DNA of 64,000 nt from Bradyrhizobium sp. LLZ17 (GTDB lineage: Bacteria; Pseudomonadota; Alphaproteobacteria; Rhizobiales; Xanthobacteraceae): assembly GCF_041200145.1 (NCBI RefSeq), contig NZ_CP165734.1, forward strand, positions 6,243,001-6,307,000, given 5' to 3'. Below are positions 53,683-61,905 of the stretch, piece after piece; position 1 is the stretch's first letter, and every line of letters starts with the position of its first letter. The notes beneath the pieces were generated by a model that did not search any database, had not been told where the DNA came from, and saw only the letters and a program-made list of their open reading frames with translations. The translations under genes and the position numbers were made by a program.

Positions 53683-55370
53683 CAGGCGGCCCGGGCGAAC
53701 GAGCGACGCTTCTGGCGGAGGTAGCGCGTGATCTCCGGCAGCGTCATCGCGTTCAGGACCCGCTCCGGTGGCACGCCGCCCTTCCGGGCCATCTCGACAC
53801 CCCAGTGCATGTGATCGAGCTCGGCGATCGAGTGCGCGTCCGGATTGATGCTCAGCATGCAGCCGAACTCAAGGGCGGCCTGGTGCCAGCGCCAGTCCAG
53901 GTCGAGGCGCCACGGGTGGGCGTTGATCTCGACGACGACGTCATGCTTGGCGCAGGCGCGCAGCACCTTCTCGACGTCGATTTCGTAGCCCGGCCGCCGC
54001 TGCAACTGCCGCCCGGTCATGTGGCCGATGACGGTGGTGTGAGGATCGGAGATGGCCCGAAGCAGGCGCTGCGTCTGTGCCTTGCGGTCGAGTTTGAAGC
54101 GGCCGTGGATGCTCGCGACCACGAAGTCGAAGCGCTGCAGCACGTCGTCCGCATAGTCCAGCGAGCCGTCGGCCAGAATGTCGGACTCGATGCCTTTCAG
54201 GATCCGGAAATCCTTGCCGAAGCGCTTGTTCAGCCGGTCTGCCTCTCGGTGCTGCTGGGCTATCTCTTCCACCGAGAGACCGCCGGCGTAGTGCGCCGAC
54301 TTGGAATGGTCGGCGACCCCGAAATATTCGAAACCGCGCTGGAGCGTGGCCTTGGCCATCGCCTCCAGGGTCTCGGTGCCGTCGGAGGCATCCGTGTGGC
54401 AGTGAAGGACTCCGCGGAGGTCGTTGTCGGTGACGAGCTTCGGCAGCTTGCCCTTCAAAGCCAGCTTGATTTCGTCGCGGCCTTCCCGGAGCTCCGGATC
54501 GATGAAGGGCAGACCGAGCGCGCGATAGATCTCGGTCTCGTCGCCGGCGATCAGGGTGCGGCCCTTGTGCAAGCCGTCGGCCTCCAACCGCATCTCTTTC
54601 TCGACGGCTAACGTCCGGAGCTGCTCGATGTGAGCGGCCGAGCCGGTCGCGAAGAGAGAAGAGAAGAGTGGCGCCGAAGTGGCTGCGATCGGATAAGCGG
54701 ATCTGCAGCCCGTCCGCCGCTGAGGCCTTCGACGTCTTGTCCGCCTTGGCAGTCTCGGCAACGATCGTGAGCTCGCCCACCAATTCGCAGCCACGGCGGA
54801 AGTCGCCTGCGATCGTCACGCGCTTGAGCTCTGGACGGGCCCTGCGAAGCGAATCCTTGGCGTGCGCGAGCAGGGCGGCCGCACGATGCAGATGGAGGCG
54901 ACCTTCTCCGCTTTTCGCGATGGCCAGGTTCTGCAGAATCTTGGTCTGCAGCGCCGCGCCGAGGCCTTTGGCCTTCTTGATGCGCTCGTCCTTGGCGGCG
55001 GCCTCCAACTCCGCGAGCGAAGTGATGCCGAGATCCTTGTAGAGCCGCAGCACCTTCTCGGGGCGGAGGCCGGGAACGGCGAGCATCTCGAGCACGCCCT
55101 CGGGTATCTCCTTCCGGAGCTTCTCGAGGCTGGGATGAGAGCCCGTCTTGTGAAGCTTGACGATAATGTCGGCGATCGCCTCGCCGACGCCGGGGATTTC
55201 CGTGAGCCGGTCTTCGGCGATGAGCACGTCCAGAGGGACGGCAAGGGCCGCCAGGCTGTCTGGGCGCGCGCATAGGCTTTGGCCCTGTAGGGATTGCCGC
55301 CACGCAAGGCAGTGCGCTGCGCGTATTCTCGCAGGAGACTTGCCACAGTGCGAGCATCGAGGGCAGGCAC
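53682..55370 (-). pseudogene. polX: PolX-family DNA polymerase / PHP exonuclease, two frameshifts
   Basis: The start MPALDARTVASLLREYAQRT at 55370 shifts near 55275 to SLAALAVPLDVLIAEDRLTE, IPGVGEAIADIIVKLHKTGS and VPGLRPEKVLRLYKDLGITS (helix-hairpin-helix units), then the reduced palm GDFRRGCELVGELTIVAE. A second shift near 54680 leads to GRTLIAGDETEIYRALGLPF, and the PHP domain GVLHCHTDASDGTETLEAMA, FEYFGVADHSKSAHYAGGLS, VVVEINAHPWRLDLDWRWHQ and SINPDAHSIAELDHMHWG, ending 53682. Metal-binding His/Asp residues of PHP are all present. It is in a tight operon: starts right after the 93-aa gene and overlaps the MOSC gene. Confidence 0.85.
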
Positions 55371-55652
55371 TCAACGAGCCTTCCGTTCCGCGCCCGGCCT
55401 CACTGGAGCGAATGCTCCTTGAGCGGGTGCGCCGTCATCGCGCCGGCGATCGAGAGATGCCTCAAGTTTCTGCCCTGCCCTGAAGTCCTCAAGGTGCTGC
55501 GTGTTCGGGCTATAAGCGGCCTCCTTCTTGAGGAGATTGTAAATTCGCGCCGCAACCAGCTGCATGTGCTTCATCCTGCCGCGCGGCATCGATCGGGCTT
55601 TGCAAAGAGCCCGGACGGCGTAGGCGCGGAAGTAGTCAAACGCGTCAGACAT
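55371..55652 (-). CDS. Small protein upstream of polX (93 aa)
   Basis: MSDAFDYFRAYAVRALCKAR continues MKHMQLVAARIYNLLKKEAA and NTQHLEDFRAGQKLEASLDR. The N-terminal 70 residues are helical and resemble short bradyrhizobial proteins; the last 20 are low complexity. Its stop touches the polX ATG, so it belongs to the repair operon. Confidence 0.6.
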   Translation of the reverse strand: MSDAFDYFRAYAVRALCKARSMPRGRMKHMQLVAARIYNLLKKEAAYSPNTQHLEDFRAGQKLEASLDRRRDDGAPAQGAFAPVRPGAERKAR

Positions 55653-55731
55653 GGTGTTTATAAACGCTGGCCGGCGGCTATGGTTCGGTCACTACCTCGC
55701 CCCGCATCGCGGGAATGATCGACGTGCCTGG

Positions 55732-56690
55732 TCAAAGATCCTCGCGTAGCCCCTTGAAAAATGGGTGCCGCACCTTTCCCTCCGCCGACTTGGCCCGGTA
55801 CTCGATCTCGGCGAGCAGCTTCGGCTCGACCCAGATGCCTTTGTGGGCGATCCGCTTCGAATACGGCTGCGTCTTCCGGATGAGCGGCTTCAGCCGCTTC
55901 TGCAGGTCGGCGGCGGCAGTCTTGTCAAAACCGTGGTCGACCTTGCCTGCGTAGACGAGATCGTCGCCCTTTCGCCGACCGAGGTAGATGCCGTCCCATT
56001 TGCCTTCATCGAGCGCGAAGCCCGCGATCGTCAGCTTCTCCCGCTGCGCACAGGTCTTCTTCACCCAGTTGTTGCCCGGCCGCTGACGTACACGCTGGCG
56101 CGGACCTTGGAGACCACGCCCTCCAGCCCAAGCTTGCAGGCGTGCGCGAACATCTCTTGGCCCTCGATCTCGAAGCTCTCGCTGAACTGGACATCGGTGC
56201 CGGCGATGACCTTCTTGAGCTCCGCCTTCCGCTGGTGGAGCGGAAGCTTCCGCAGGTCACGGCCGTTCAGGTATAGCAGGTCGAAGGCCACCAGCACGAT
56301 GCGCCTCGAACTCCCCCTTAGCTCGTTCTGCAGCACCGAGAAGTCGGTGGTGCCGTCGGCGGCGGGCACGACGATCTCGCCGTCGACGACCGCGGAGCTT
56401 GCCTTGATGTGCCAGGCGTCGTCGGCGATCTTCTTGAAGCGGTGGGTCCAGTCATGGCCGCGCCGGGTGAAGACCTTGACCGCCTCATTGTGGAGATGGA
56501 CCTGCACGCGGTAGCCGTCGAACTTGATTTCGTGAATCCATCGTGACCCGGACGGCACCTTCTCGATCGAGGATGCCAGGGTAGGGCCGGTTCGACGAAA
56601 TCCGGAAACGAGGCCTTCTCCCCAGGGCCGGCGGCCGGCTTCTTACGCTGAAACGCCACGAACGAACTCGACGCAACACCTGATTCAAAG
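55732..56690 (-). pseudogene. ligD: LigD-like DNA ligase domain, two frameshifts
   Basis: The N-terminal frame KKPAAGPGEKASFPDFVEPA shifts near 56575 to VPSGSRWIHEIKFDGYRVQV (adenylation Lys), DGEIVVPAADGTTDFSVLQN, VAFDLLYLNGRDLRKLPLHQ and KLGLEGVVSKVRASVYVSGR. Near 56063 another shift gives NNWVKKTCAQREKLTIAGFA, GIYLGRRKGDDLVYAGKVDH and AEIEYRAKSAEGKVRHPFFK, closing at 55732. The usual YVSGRS..W joint lies at the second shift. All ligase motifs are recognisable, so loss of frame seems recent. It lies between the exonuclease relic and the 93-aa gene on the same strand. Confidence 0.82.
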
Positions 56691-56770
56691 TGGCACAGGC
56701 GGAATCGTTCCGGAACCGGCGAATCCTTCGCGGCGTTGCACTGTCTCAAAACACCTCGAGGAGAAAAGCG

Positions 56771-56848
56771 ATGGCTGCAGCGAAGAAGGCGACCAAGAAG
56801 ACCGCGAGAGGACGCAAGCGAAGGAGCGCTTGCGGTCGAGCTTTGTGA
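56771..56848 (+). pseudogene. DUF3606-type basic protein, truncated
   Basis: Behind GAGGAG, MAAAKKATKKTARGRKRRSA ends CGRAL. It is the histone-like basic start of a DUF3606 protein such as the one at 41449, cut off after about 16 family residues where sequence from the opposite-strand exonuclease begins. Confidence 0.55.
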
Positions 56849-56864
56849 CCCAGATCGCCAATCG

Positions 56865-57346
56865 ACCTCCGTCGCGGAGCATGCCCACGCCTTTCGCTCG
56901 AAGACCGGCCAGTAGCGTTCGGAAAACTTCCGATCGAACCCGCTATTGTGGGCGATGATCAAAAGCACGGAATCGTCGACGAAGGCGTCGACGGCGGCAT
57001 CGTCGATTTTTTGGCCGGCCACCATTTCGTCGGTGATCCCGGTGAGCGCCGTTATCTCGGGCGGGATCGGCCCTGATGGCTCGTTGAAGGCTGAGAAAGT
57101 GTCCCTGACGCCGGCGATCCTACCGTCCGACGTGTAGTCGAATTTGACCATCCCGAGTTCGATGATCTCGTCCCTCGCGTGATCGAGGCCGGTCGTCTCG
57201 GTATCCAGCAGGATGCCGGTCCGGGTCTCCTGTCCTGGGGCCGGCATGGACGTCGGCCGGGGCACGAGACGCCGAAGCACCCGGTAGTCCGTCGACTGGC
57301 TCAAGGCCTCGGCCATCGCGGCCAGTTCCGATGCGCTTTGAAACAT
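56865..57346 (-). pseudogene. DEDDh 3'-5' exonuclease (DnaQ-like), C-terminally truncated
   Basis: MFQSASELAAMAEALSQSTD continues RTGILLDTETTGLDHARDEI (Exo I, DxE), PPEITALTGITDEMVAG and LLIIAHNSGFDRKFSERYWP (Exo II). It then breaks after KAWACSATEVDWRS, so the Exo III region with the catalytic His-Asp is lost. The frame runs on with unrelated residues. The break coincides with the truncated DUF3606-like gene, so a deletion fused the two. It heads the strand that also carries ligase, polX and MOSC genes. Confidence 0.82.
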
Positions 57347-57609
57347 CTCTTCTCGAGTCAGCCTACCCAGTAGCTCGGTTTAGTTGCACAATAGCGGTGG
57401 CGCCGGCCACGAGGAATCTGAAAACCGTGCCATTCACGGTGGTTTCGGCTCATGTTGATCCGATTCAGCCGGTTTGCGGGCGTGCTGCTGGACGTGCAGA
57501 CGCTAGATGCCGGTGCGGGCAAATGGCGGGCCACCTCGCCAACGACGGCATGTCCGCCACGAACCGCCTCGGATAGCTTCGCTCTGTCCTTGGCGATGCG
57601 GGGCCTGCG
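57347..57609. other. Unassigned sequence upstream of the exonuclease relic
   Basis: It presumably carries the promoter of the repair operon; no gene is supported. Confidence 0.35.
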
Positions 57610-57861
57610 ATGGCTACCGACCCGAAATTGTAAGCGGCCAGCAAGACCAGGCGGAGGCGCAAGCCGCGCGAGGAAATCGTTGACTAGATCTACGGCAGCA
57701 TCGGCATCCCATGGGATGCGCTCACGCCGATCCTGCAGCTGCTGATCGCCGTTCGGTTCAAGTTCGTCCTGATGCGCGGCGCCAGATTTAGGCACCGGAC
57801 GAAGCTGAACAGCCTTGGGCTCGAGACCAAGCTCACCGAGGTTCACGTGCCGGTCGGCTGA
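57610..57861 (+). pseudogene. Unknown protein with two in-frame stops
   Basis: The 84-codon frame reads MATDPKL-TAA-AASKTRRRRKPREEIVD-TAG-IYGSIGIPWDALTPILQLLI AVRFKFVLMRGARFRHRTKL and ends VHVPVG. Both stops sit at positions where Gln codons would fit. The residue pattern looks coding, but I do not recognise the family. Confidence 0.3.
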
Positions 57862-57952
57862 TGTGGCCTGGCCGCCTTGAAGTCCTCCTTCAAAGGTCCA
57901 TATGCCATCCATCCGCCATCCCTGTGGATGGCGGAAATGTGATGGAACCCTC

Positions 57953-58372
57953 ATGGCTGACAACGTCCACGAGCTCCGGCCGAAAATCCCGGACACCGAA
58001 AAAATCACCATCAATCTCGGCTTCGTCGACCTGGGTCAGGTCGATCTGATGGTGCAGGAGGGGTTCTATTCGAACAGGACCGACTTCATCCGGACGGCGA
58101 TCCGCAATCAGCTCGAACGGCATGCGGACGTCGTCAAGAATTCGACGGCCCGGAAGAGCCTGGATCTCGGGCTGCGAAACTATACCCGCCAGGATCTCGA
58201 GGCGGCGCGCCGCGCCGGCGAGATGCTGCACATCAACGTTCTCGGTCTGGCGACCATCGACCAGGACGTCACGCCCGAGCTGGCCCGCGCCGCCATCGCC
58301 TCGGTCTCGGTGCTGGGCGCCCTCCATGCCACTCCCGCGGTCAAGGCCGCTCTCGCCGACAGAACGAGGTGA
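57953..58372 (+). CDS. CopG-family-like regulator
   Basis: This 139-aa protein starts MADNVHELRPKIPDTEKITI. The ribbon-helix-helix is in KITINLGFVDLGQVDLMVQE GFYSNRTDFIRTAIRNQLER. A second part has LDLGLRNYTRQDLEAARRAG and EMLHINVLGLATIDQDVTPE. It lies four bases upstream of the PHB-depolymerase-like gene, so it probably regulates that transcript. A fragment of another copy exists at 14.1 kb. Confidence 0.8.
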   Translation: MADNVHELRPKIPDTEKITINLGFVDLGQVDLMVQEGFYSNRTDFIRTAIRNQLERHADVVKNSTARKSLDLGLRNYTRQDLEAARRAGEMLHINVLGLATIDQDVTPELARAAIASVSVLGALHATPAVKAALADRTR

Positions 58373-58376
58373 AACG

Positions 58377-58643
58377 ATGCTGAATCCAGAGATGGTTCGC
58401 GAAGCGACCCGCCTCACGCGTGCCGGCCAACTGGTCGAGGCCACCGCACTCCTGCAGCGCATGCTGCGCGGCGATCGCAGCCCCCCAGCGACAAAGGGTG
58501 GCGCTGTGCATGTCAAGCCGGCGAGGCTCGATCCGCCGACACTCGACCTGAAGGCCGACGTGGTCGAGGACAGGGAGAGCGGCCCGTCCACTCAGACTAC
58601 GTCTGTCCGGCGGCGCAACGCTCCTCGCCATTCGGCGGCATGA
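58377..58643 (+). CDS. PHB depolymerase-type protein, N-terminal portion split off
   Basis: MLNPEMVREATRLTRAGQLV continues EATALLQRMLRGDRSPPATK and a linker with ARLDPPTLDLKADVVED. In the usual rhizobial gene this helix and linker are fused to the esterase domain. Here the frame ends at a TGA that overlaps the ATG of the esterase part (ATGA at 58640-58643). The result is either a frameshift or two coupled polypeptides. Confidence 0.65.
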   Translation: MLNPEMVREATRLTRAGQLVEATALLQRMLRGDRSPPATKGGAVHVKPARLDPPTLDLKADVVEDRESGPSTQTTSVRRRNAPRHSAA

Positions 58644-59566
58644 AGGATCTTTCCGGATTCAGCCTGCCAGGTCCGGTCGGACGCGCTCCACCGTCCAAGG
58701 GGGATATCGCACCGGACGGCACAAGGTTTGTCGCCGATACCTTCAGCAACGCGGCGGGAAGCCGGACCTACAAGCTGTTCATCCCGAGCCGCGCTGATGG
58801 AGCACCGCGGCCCCTTGTCGTCATGCTTCACGGCTGCACCCAGTCACCGGACGATTTCGCCGCCGGCACCCGGATGAATTTTTTGGCGGAAGAGCAGAAC
58901 TGCTTCGTCGTCTATCCGGAGCAGCCACGCGGAGCCAACCAGGCGAAATGCTGGAACTGGTTTCGCACGGGCGACCAGCAGCGGGATGGCGGCGAGCCTT
59001 CGCTGATCGCGGGCATCACTCGCAAGATCATGCGGGAGTACGCTATCGATCCCAAGCGGGTCTACGTCGCAGGCCTGTCGGCCGGCGGGGCCGCCGCAGC
59101 CATCATGGGTGCGACATACCCCGAGCTGTATGCCGCCGTCGGCGTCCACTCGGGCCTGGCCTGCGGAGCTGCCAGCGATCTTCCCTCTGCCTTGACGGCG
59201 ATGAAGCAGGGCAGTGCGCCGAGAGCTATCGCGGAGGCTTGCTCTCCGGTGCCCACCATCGTCTTTCATGGCGACGGCGACACCACCGTGCATCCCGTCA
59301 ACGGTGAACGGGTTCTCGCTCGGCCCGGCGAAGCCGAGGGCCAGAAAGCCAAGGTGGTTCGCGGGCGAGTGCCCGACGGGCACGCGTATACCCGCACCAT
59401 GCTCGCCAATGGAGGCGGCCTGGCGATGTCCGAGCACTGGAGTGTCCACGGCGCCGGCCATGCCTGGTCGGGCGGCAGTCCTGCCGGGTCCTACACGGAT
59501 CCGCGCGGGCCGGACGCGACGAGGGAGATGTTGCGTTTCTTCATGCAGCATCCCTTGAGCGGTTAA
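58640..59566 (+). CDS. PHB depolymerase-family esterase, catalytic portion
   Basis: This 308-aa protein, MKDLSGFSLPGPVGRAPPSK, has RPLVVMLHGCTQSPDDFAAG TRMN, YVAGLSAGGAAAAIMGATYP (nucleophile Ser), TIVFHGDGDTTVHPVNGERV (Asp) and WSVHGAGHAWSGGSPAGSYT (His). It is the LpqC/PHB-depolymerase esterase family, hydrolysing short-chain polyesters or similar esters. The catalytic triad is complete. Translation depends on co-translation from the upstream 88-codon frame unless the frameshift is an error. Confidence 0.88.
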   Translation: MKDLSGFSLPGPVGRAPPSKGDIAPDGTRFVADTFSNAAGSRTYKLFIPSRADGAPRPLVVMLHGCTQSPDDFAAGTRMNFLAEEQNCFVVYPEQPRGANQAKCWNWFRTGDQQRDGGEPSLIAGITRKIMREYAIDPKRVYVAGLSAGGAAAAIMGATYPELYAAVGVHSGLACGAASDLPSALTAMKQGSAPRAIAEACSPVPTIVFHGDGDTTVHPVNGERVLARPGEAEGQKAKVVRGRVPDGHAYTRTMLANGGGLAMSEHWSVHGAGHAWSGGSPAGSYTDPRGPDATREMLRFFMQHPLSG

Positions 59567-59633
59567 CACCTACCATCGCGATCGGATTTCCAGGAAGAAA
59601 TTCAAAGATCGTGGCAGACGTACCGCTCGGACG

Positions 59634-59846
59634 TCAGACCTCGCCCGCTCCGGAGAAGATCGACGCGGGTGGCGTGGCGCGCGGCGTCGGCAGCGGACGC
59701 TCGGTCGCTCCGGAGCGCGAGGTCGGACTGCCCTGCGCATCGTACCGCTTGGCGAGATCCAACAACCGACGTCGGGTGAACGGGTCGACCTTCTCGGCGA
59801 TGGCCCGGACCCGCTGCGCGAGACCTTGATAGAATTCCTGCTCCAT
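59634..59846 (-). CDS. Small conserved-type protein (70 aa)
   Basis: MEQEFYQGLAQRVRAIAEKV continues DPFTRRRLLDLAKRYDAQGS and a Pro/Ser-rich tail. The 'YY..QA.RVRALAEKADPFTK.RLLDLA..Y' motif is very common in Bradyrhizobium; function unknown. The ATG is preceded by a modest AGGAAT site. Confidence 0.8.
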   Translation of the reverse strand: MEQEFYQGLAQRVRAIAEKVDPFTRRRLLDLAKRYDAQGSPTSRSGATERPLPTPRATPPASIFSGAGEV

Positions 59847-59991
59847 GAAGCAGCCTCACAACATCACTGCCGGAAGTTGAATACCCTGCACTCGTGGAGT
59901 CAAGAAGCGCCCGTTGCCGCATGCAATTTTCCGCGACCGACTTGAGGTCGCAACGGGGGCGGACGTAGACTGCCGGTGCGGGGGAAATCAA

Positions 59992-60174
59992 ATGGCAGAG
60001 CTCTATCCGGTACGGAAGGCGTGCCCGGCTTGCGGCAGGCCGGTGAAGGCTGTGCCCGACGAAGCTGAGGCAGGGCGGCTGTGGTACGTCTGCACCAATT
60101 GCGATGATGACCCGCTGCACGACCCGACTGCGCGGAAGTGGGCGGAGAGCCCGTTGCCTCCGTCGGAGCAGTAG
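59992..60174 (+). CDS. Small zinc-ribbon protein (60 aa)
   Basis: MAELYPVRKACPACGRPVKA continues VPDEAEAGRLWYVCTNCDDD and PLHDPTARKWAESPL. CPAC and CTNC knuckles form a zinc ribbon. The sequence matches a recurrent bradyrhizobial small protein. The frame extends upstream, but this ATG fits the family start. Confidence 0.78.
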   Translation: MAELYPVRKACPACGRPVKAVPDEAEAGRLWYVCTNCDDDPLHDPTARKWAESPLPPSEQ

Positions 60175-60416
60175 GTCGTTCGCTCGGACGTCGCGTCCGC
60201 CCACAGGAACGAGGTCGGCGGAATCCAGTTGGTTCGTCAGGCCTGGCGTAAATGCCTGGCCGGCGTGGCCCCGCCCCAAGCCCCCCAAAAGACCCCGGTG
60301 GGGCTACGCTATTGGACCTGTCGTCCGTTCGCGGAATTTTTCGTCATTCCTAACTTGCGTGAATTCCAGCTCCGCCGTCTCCATGCATGATGGCCGCATT
60401 GCTGGGGGACATCCCG

Positions 60417-60665
60417 ATGCTCGATGCCGAAACCACCGCGCTGCTGCGCGCAGTTCTCGACGAAGTCTGCGAGAACGTATCTCGTCATGAGACCACCGCT
60501 CGCACGCACGTCGCCTCGAAAATCCTCGAAGCCGCGACCCGTGGCGAGACCGCGATGTCGAACCTGAAGCAGGTTGGTCGCAGGGCCCTGGGCGAGGCGC
60601 CGACGATGTGGCCATCGCGGCCGAACAGCAGGCGGAGCCAGGAGAGCGGCGCGAAGAGTTCATGA
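60417..60665 (+). CDS. Conserved small protein of the NYN module (82 aa)
   Basis: The ATG follows GGGGGA. MLDAETTALLRAVLDEVCEN continues THVASKILEAATRGETAMSN and LKQVGRRALGEAPTMWP. It is a common bradyrhizobial small helical protein; the last 18 residues (SRPNSRRSQESG) are beyond the usual end. An upstream in-frame ATG pair at 60387 is a less likely start. The left-module copy has lost this start codon. Confidence 0.72.
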   Translation: MLDAETTALLRAVLDEVCENVSRHETTARTHVASKILEAATRGETAMSNLKQVGRRALGEAPTMWPSRPNSRRSQESGAKSS

Positions 60666-60745
60666 TCGAAGCTCGGTCGAGTGCGGAAAGGGGCGCCGAA
60701 GAAGCGCCCCGCCATTTCGCGCGCAGCGCTGGTGAACTCCATGAC

Positions 60746-61375
60746 CTACGGAATGAGTTCGTCGGGCTCGGCGCGCGGCGGCGCCGCGGTGGTGCGCCGC
60801 AGCGGCGTACCACGGACGTCGCCGCGCTCGCGGGCTGGCGGGCGCTCGGACAGGTCCCGGCCTATCTTGGCTTGCAGCTCCACCAGGTCGGTGAAGACGT
60901 CCGCCTGGCGGCGCAGCTCGTCGGCGACCATCGGCGGCCGGCTGGCCATGGTCGAGACCACCGTGACCCGGACGCCACGACGCTGGACGGCCTCGACCAA
61001 GGAGCGGAAATCGCCGTCGCCGGAAAATAGGACCATCTCGTCGAGCTTGCCGGCGAGCTCCATGGCATCGACCGCGAGTTCGATGTTCATGTTGCCCTTG
61101 ACCTTGCGCCGTCCAGAGGGATCGACGAATTCCTTGGTGGGCTTCGTCACGACGGTGTAGCCGTTGTAATCGAGCCAATCCAGCAGCGGCCGGATCGAGG
61201 AGAATTCCTCATCCTCCACGATGGCCGAGTAGTACAAGGCGCGAAGCAGGGTACCCCGGCTCTGGAATTCGTTCAGAAGGCGCCGGTAGTCGACGTCGAA
61301 GCCGAGCGTCCTGGAGGTGGCGTGAAGATTGGCGCCGTCGATGAAAAGGCCGATCCTACTGGGCGAAGGCGACAT
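60746..61375 (-). CDS. NYN-domain (LabA/DUF88-like) protein, copy 2
   Basis: This protein is 209 aa and identical to the copy at 3994-4623 over the whole NYN domain, differing only in the last 15 residues (PLRRTTAAPPRAEPDELIP). It has the same metal-site Asp motifs FIDGANLH and SGDGDF. Near identity at the DNA level including synonymous sites, against diverged flanks, points to recent gene conversion. It is divergent from the 79-aa gene at 61607. Confidence 0.88.
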   Translation of the reverse strand: MSPSPSRIGLFIDGANLHATSRTLGFDVDYRRLLNEFQSRGTLLRALYYSAIVEDEEFSSIRPLLDWLDYNGYTVVTKPTKEFVDPSGRRKVKGNMNIELAVDAMELAGKLDEMVLFSGDGDFRSLVEAVQRRGVRVTVVSTMASRPPMVADELRRQADVFTDLVELQAKIGRDLSERPPARERGDVRGTPLRRTTAAPPRAEPDELIP

Positions 61376-61606
61376 GTTGACGGCCTGAATGATCCGATCG
61401 GAAGCATCGCTCCCGTCCGGCGAATGGTTTGCTCAAGCGATGGGAGTTGGGGTACGGGACGGCCTTGGCCCGCCGCTCACTCGCATTCCGTGCAACCGAG
61501 CAGGAATCCGAGCTCCGGATACGAAGCTATCTCCAATGCCTAGAGCTATCAAAGCCTTTTTCATTAACACTGAACCTCGGCCGCCAAGCAAAGACAAACG
61601 AGAGTC

Positions 61607-61846
61607 ATGCCGCATCAGCTCCCGCTTTTTGAGATTCACCTGAGCCAACGCCGCCGCACGTTTCAATGGTGTCTCTGCACGACTGAGGGCCGTCCGGTCA
61701 TGCAGGGGGCGGAGGGCAGTCGGGTGGCGGCCAAGTACCAAGCAGATCGCGCGCTGTTTCTGATGCTGCTCGCTTCCGCCTACCGGCCGCAGCTGCCGGG
61801 AGCCGCCCGTTTCGAGTCGTCTGGTCGCGCGAATCCAGACGCATGA
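61607..61846 (+). CDS. Conserved 79-aa protein of unknown function, copy 2
   Basis: MPHQLPLFEIHLSQRRRTFQ continues WCLCTTEGRPVMQGAEGSRV, differing from the left copy at a few positions, mostly in the C-terminal third. Both copies keep the frame and the hydrophobic patch LFLMLLASAY. It pairs divergently with the NYN gene. Confidence 0.72.
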   Translation: MPHQLPLFEIHLSQRRRTFQWCLCTTEGRPVMQGAEGSRVAAKYQADRALFLMLLASAYRPQLPGAARFESSGRANPDA

Positions 61847-61905
61847 TCGAAGGCACAACAGACAACGCATTAGCGTTGGACTGATCTCCCCAGACGGCTC
61901 TCCCC

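Larger units (their letters stand above)
60349..61900. repeat. Right copy of the 1.55-kb NYN-module direct repeat
   Basis: Collinear with 3597-5153 in the same orientation. In this copy the first small ORF keeps its ATG. The matching tails read AACGCATTAGCGTTGGACTG here and AACGCATTGGCGTTGGACTG in the left copy. The module ends just before the receiver gene. Confidence 0.85.
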
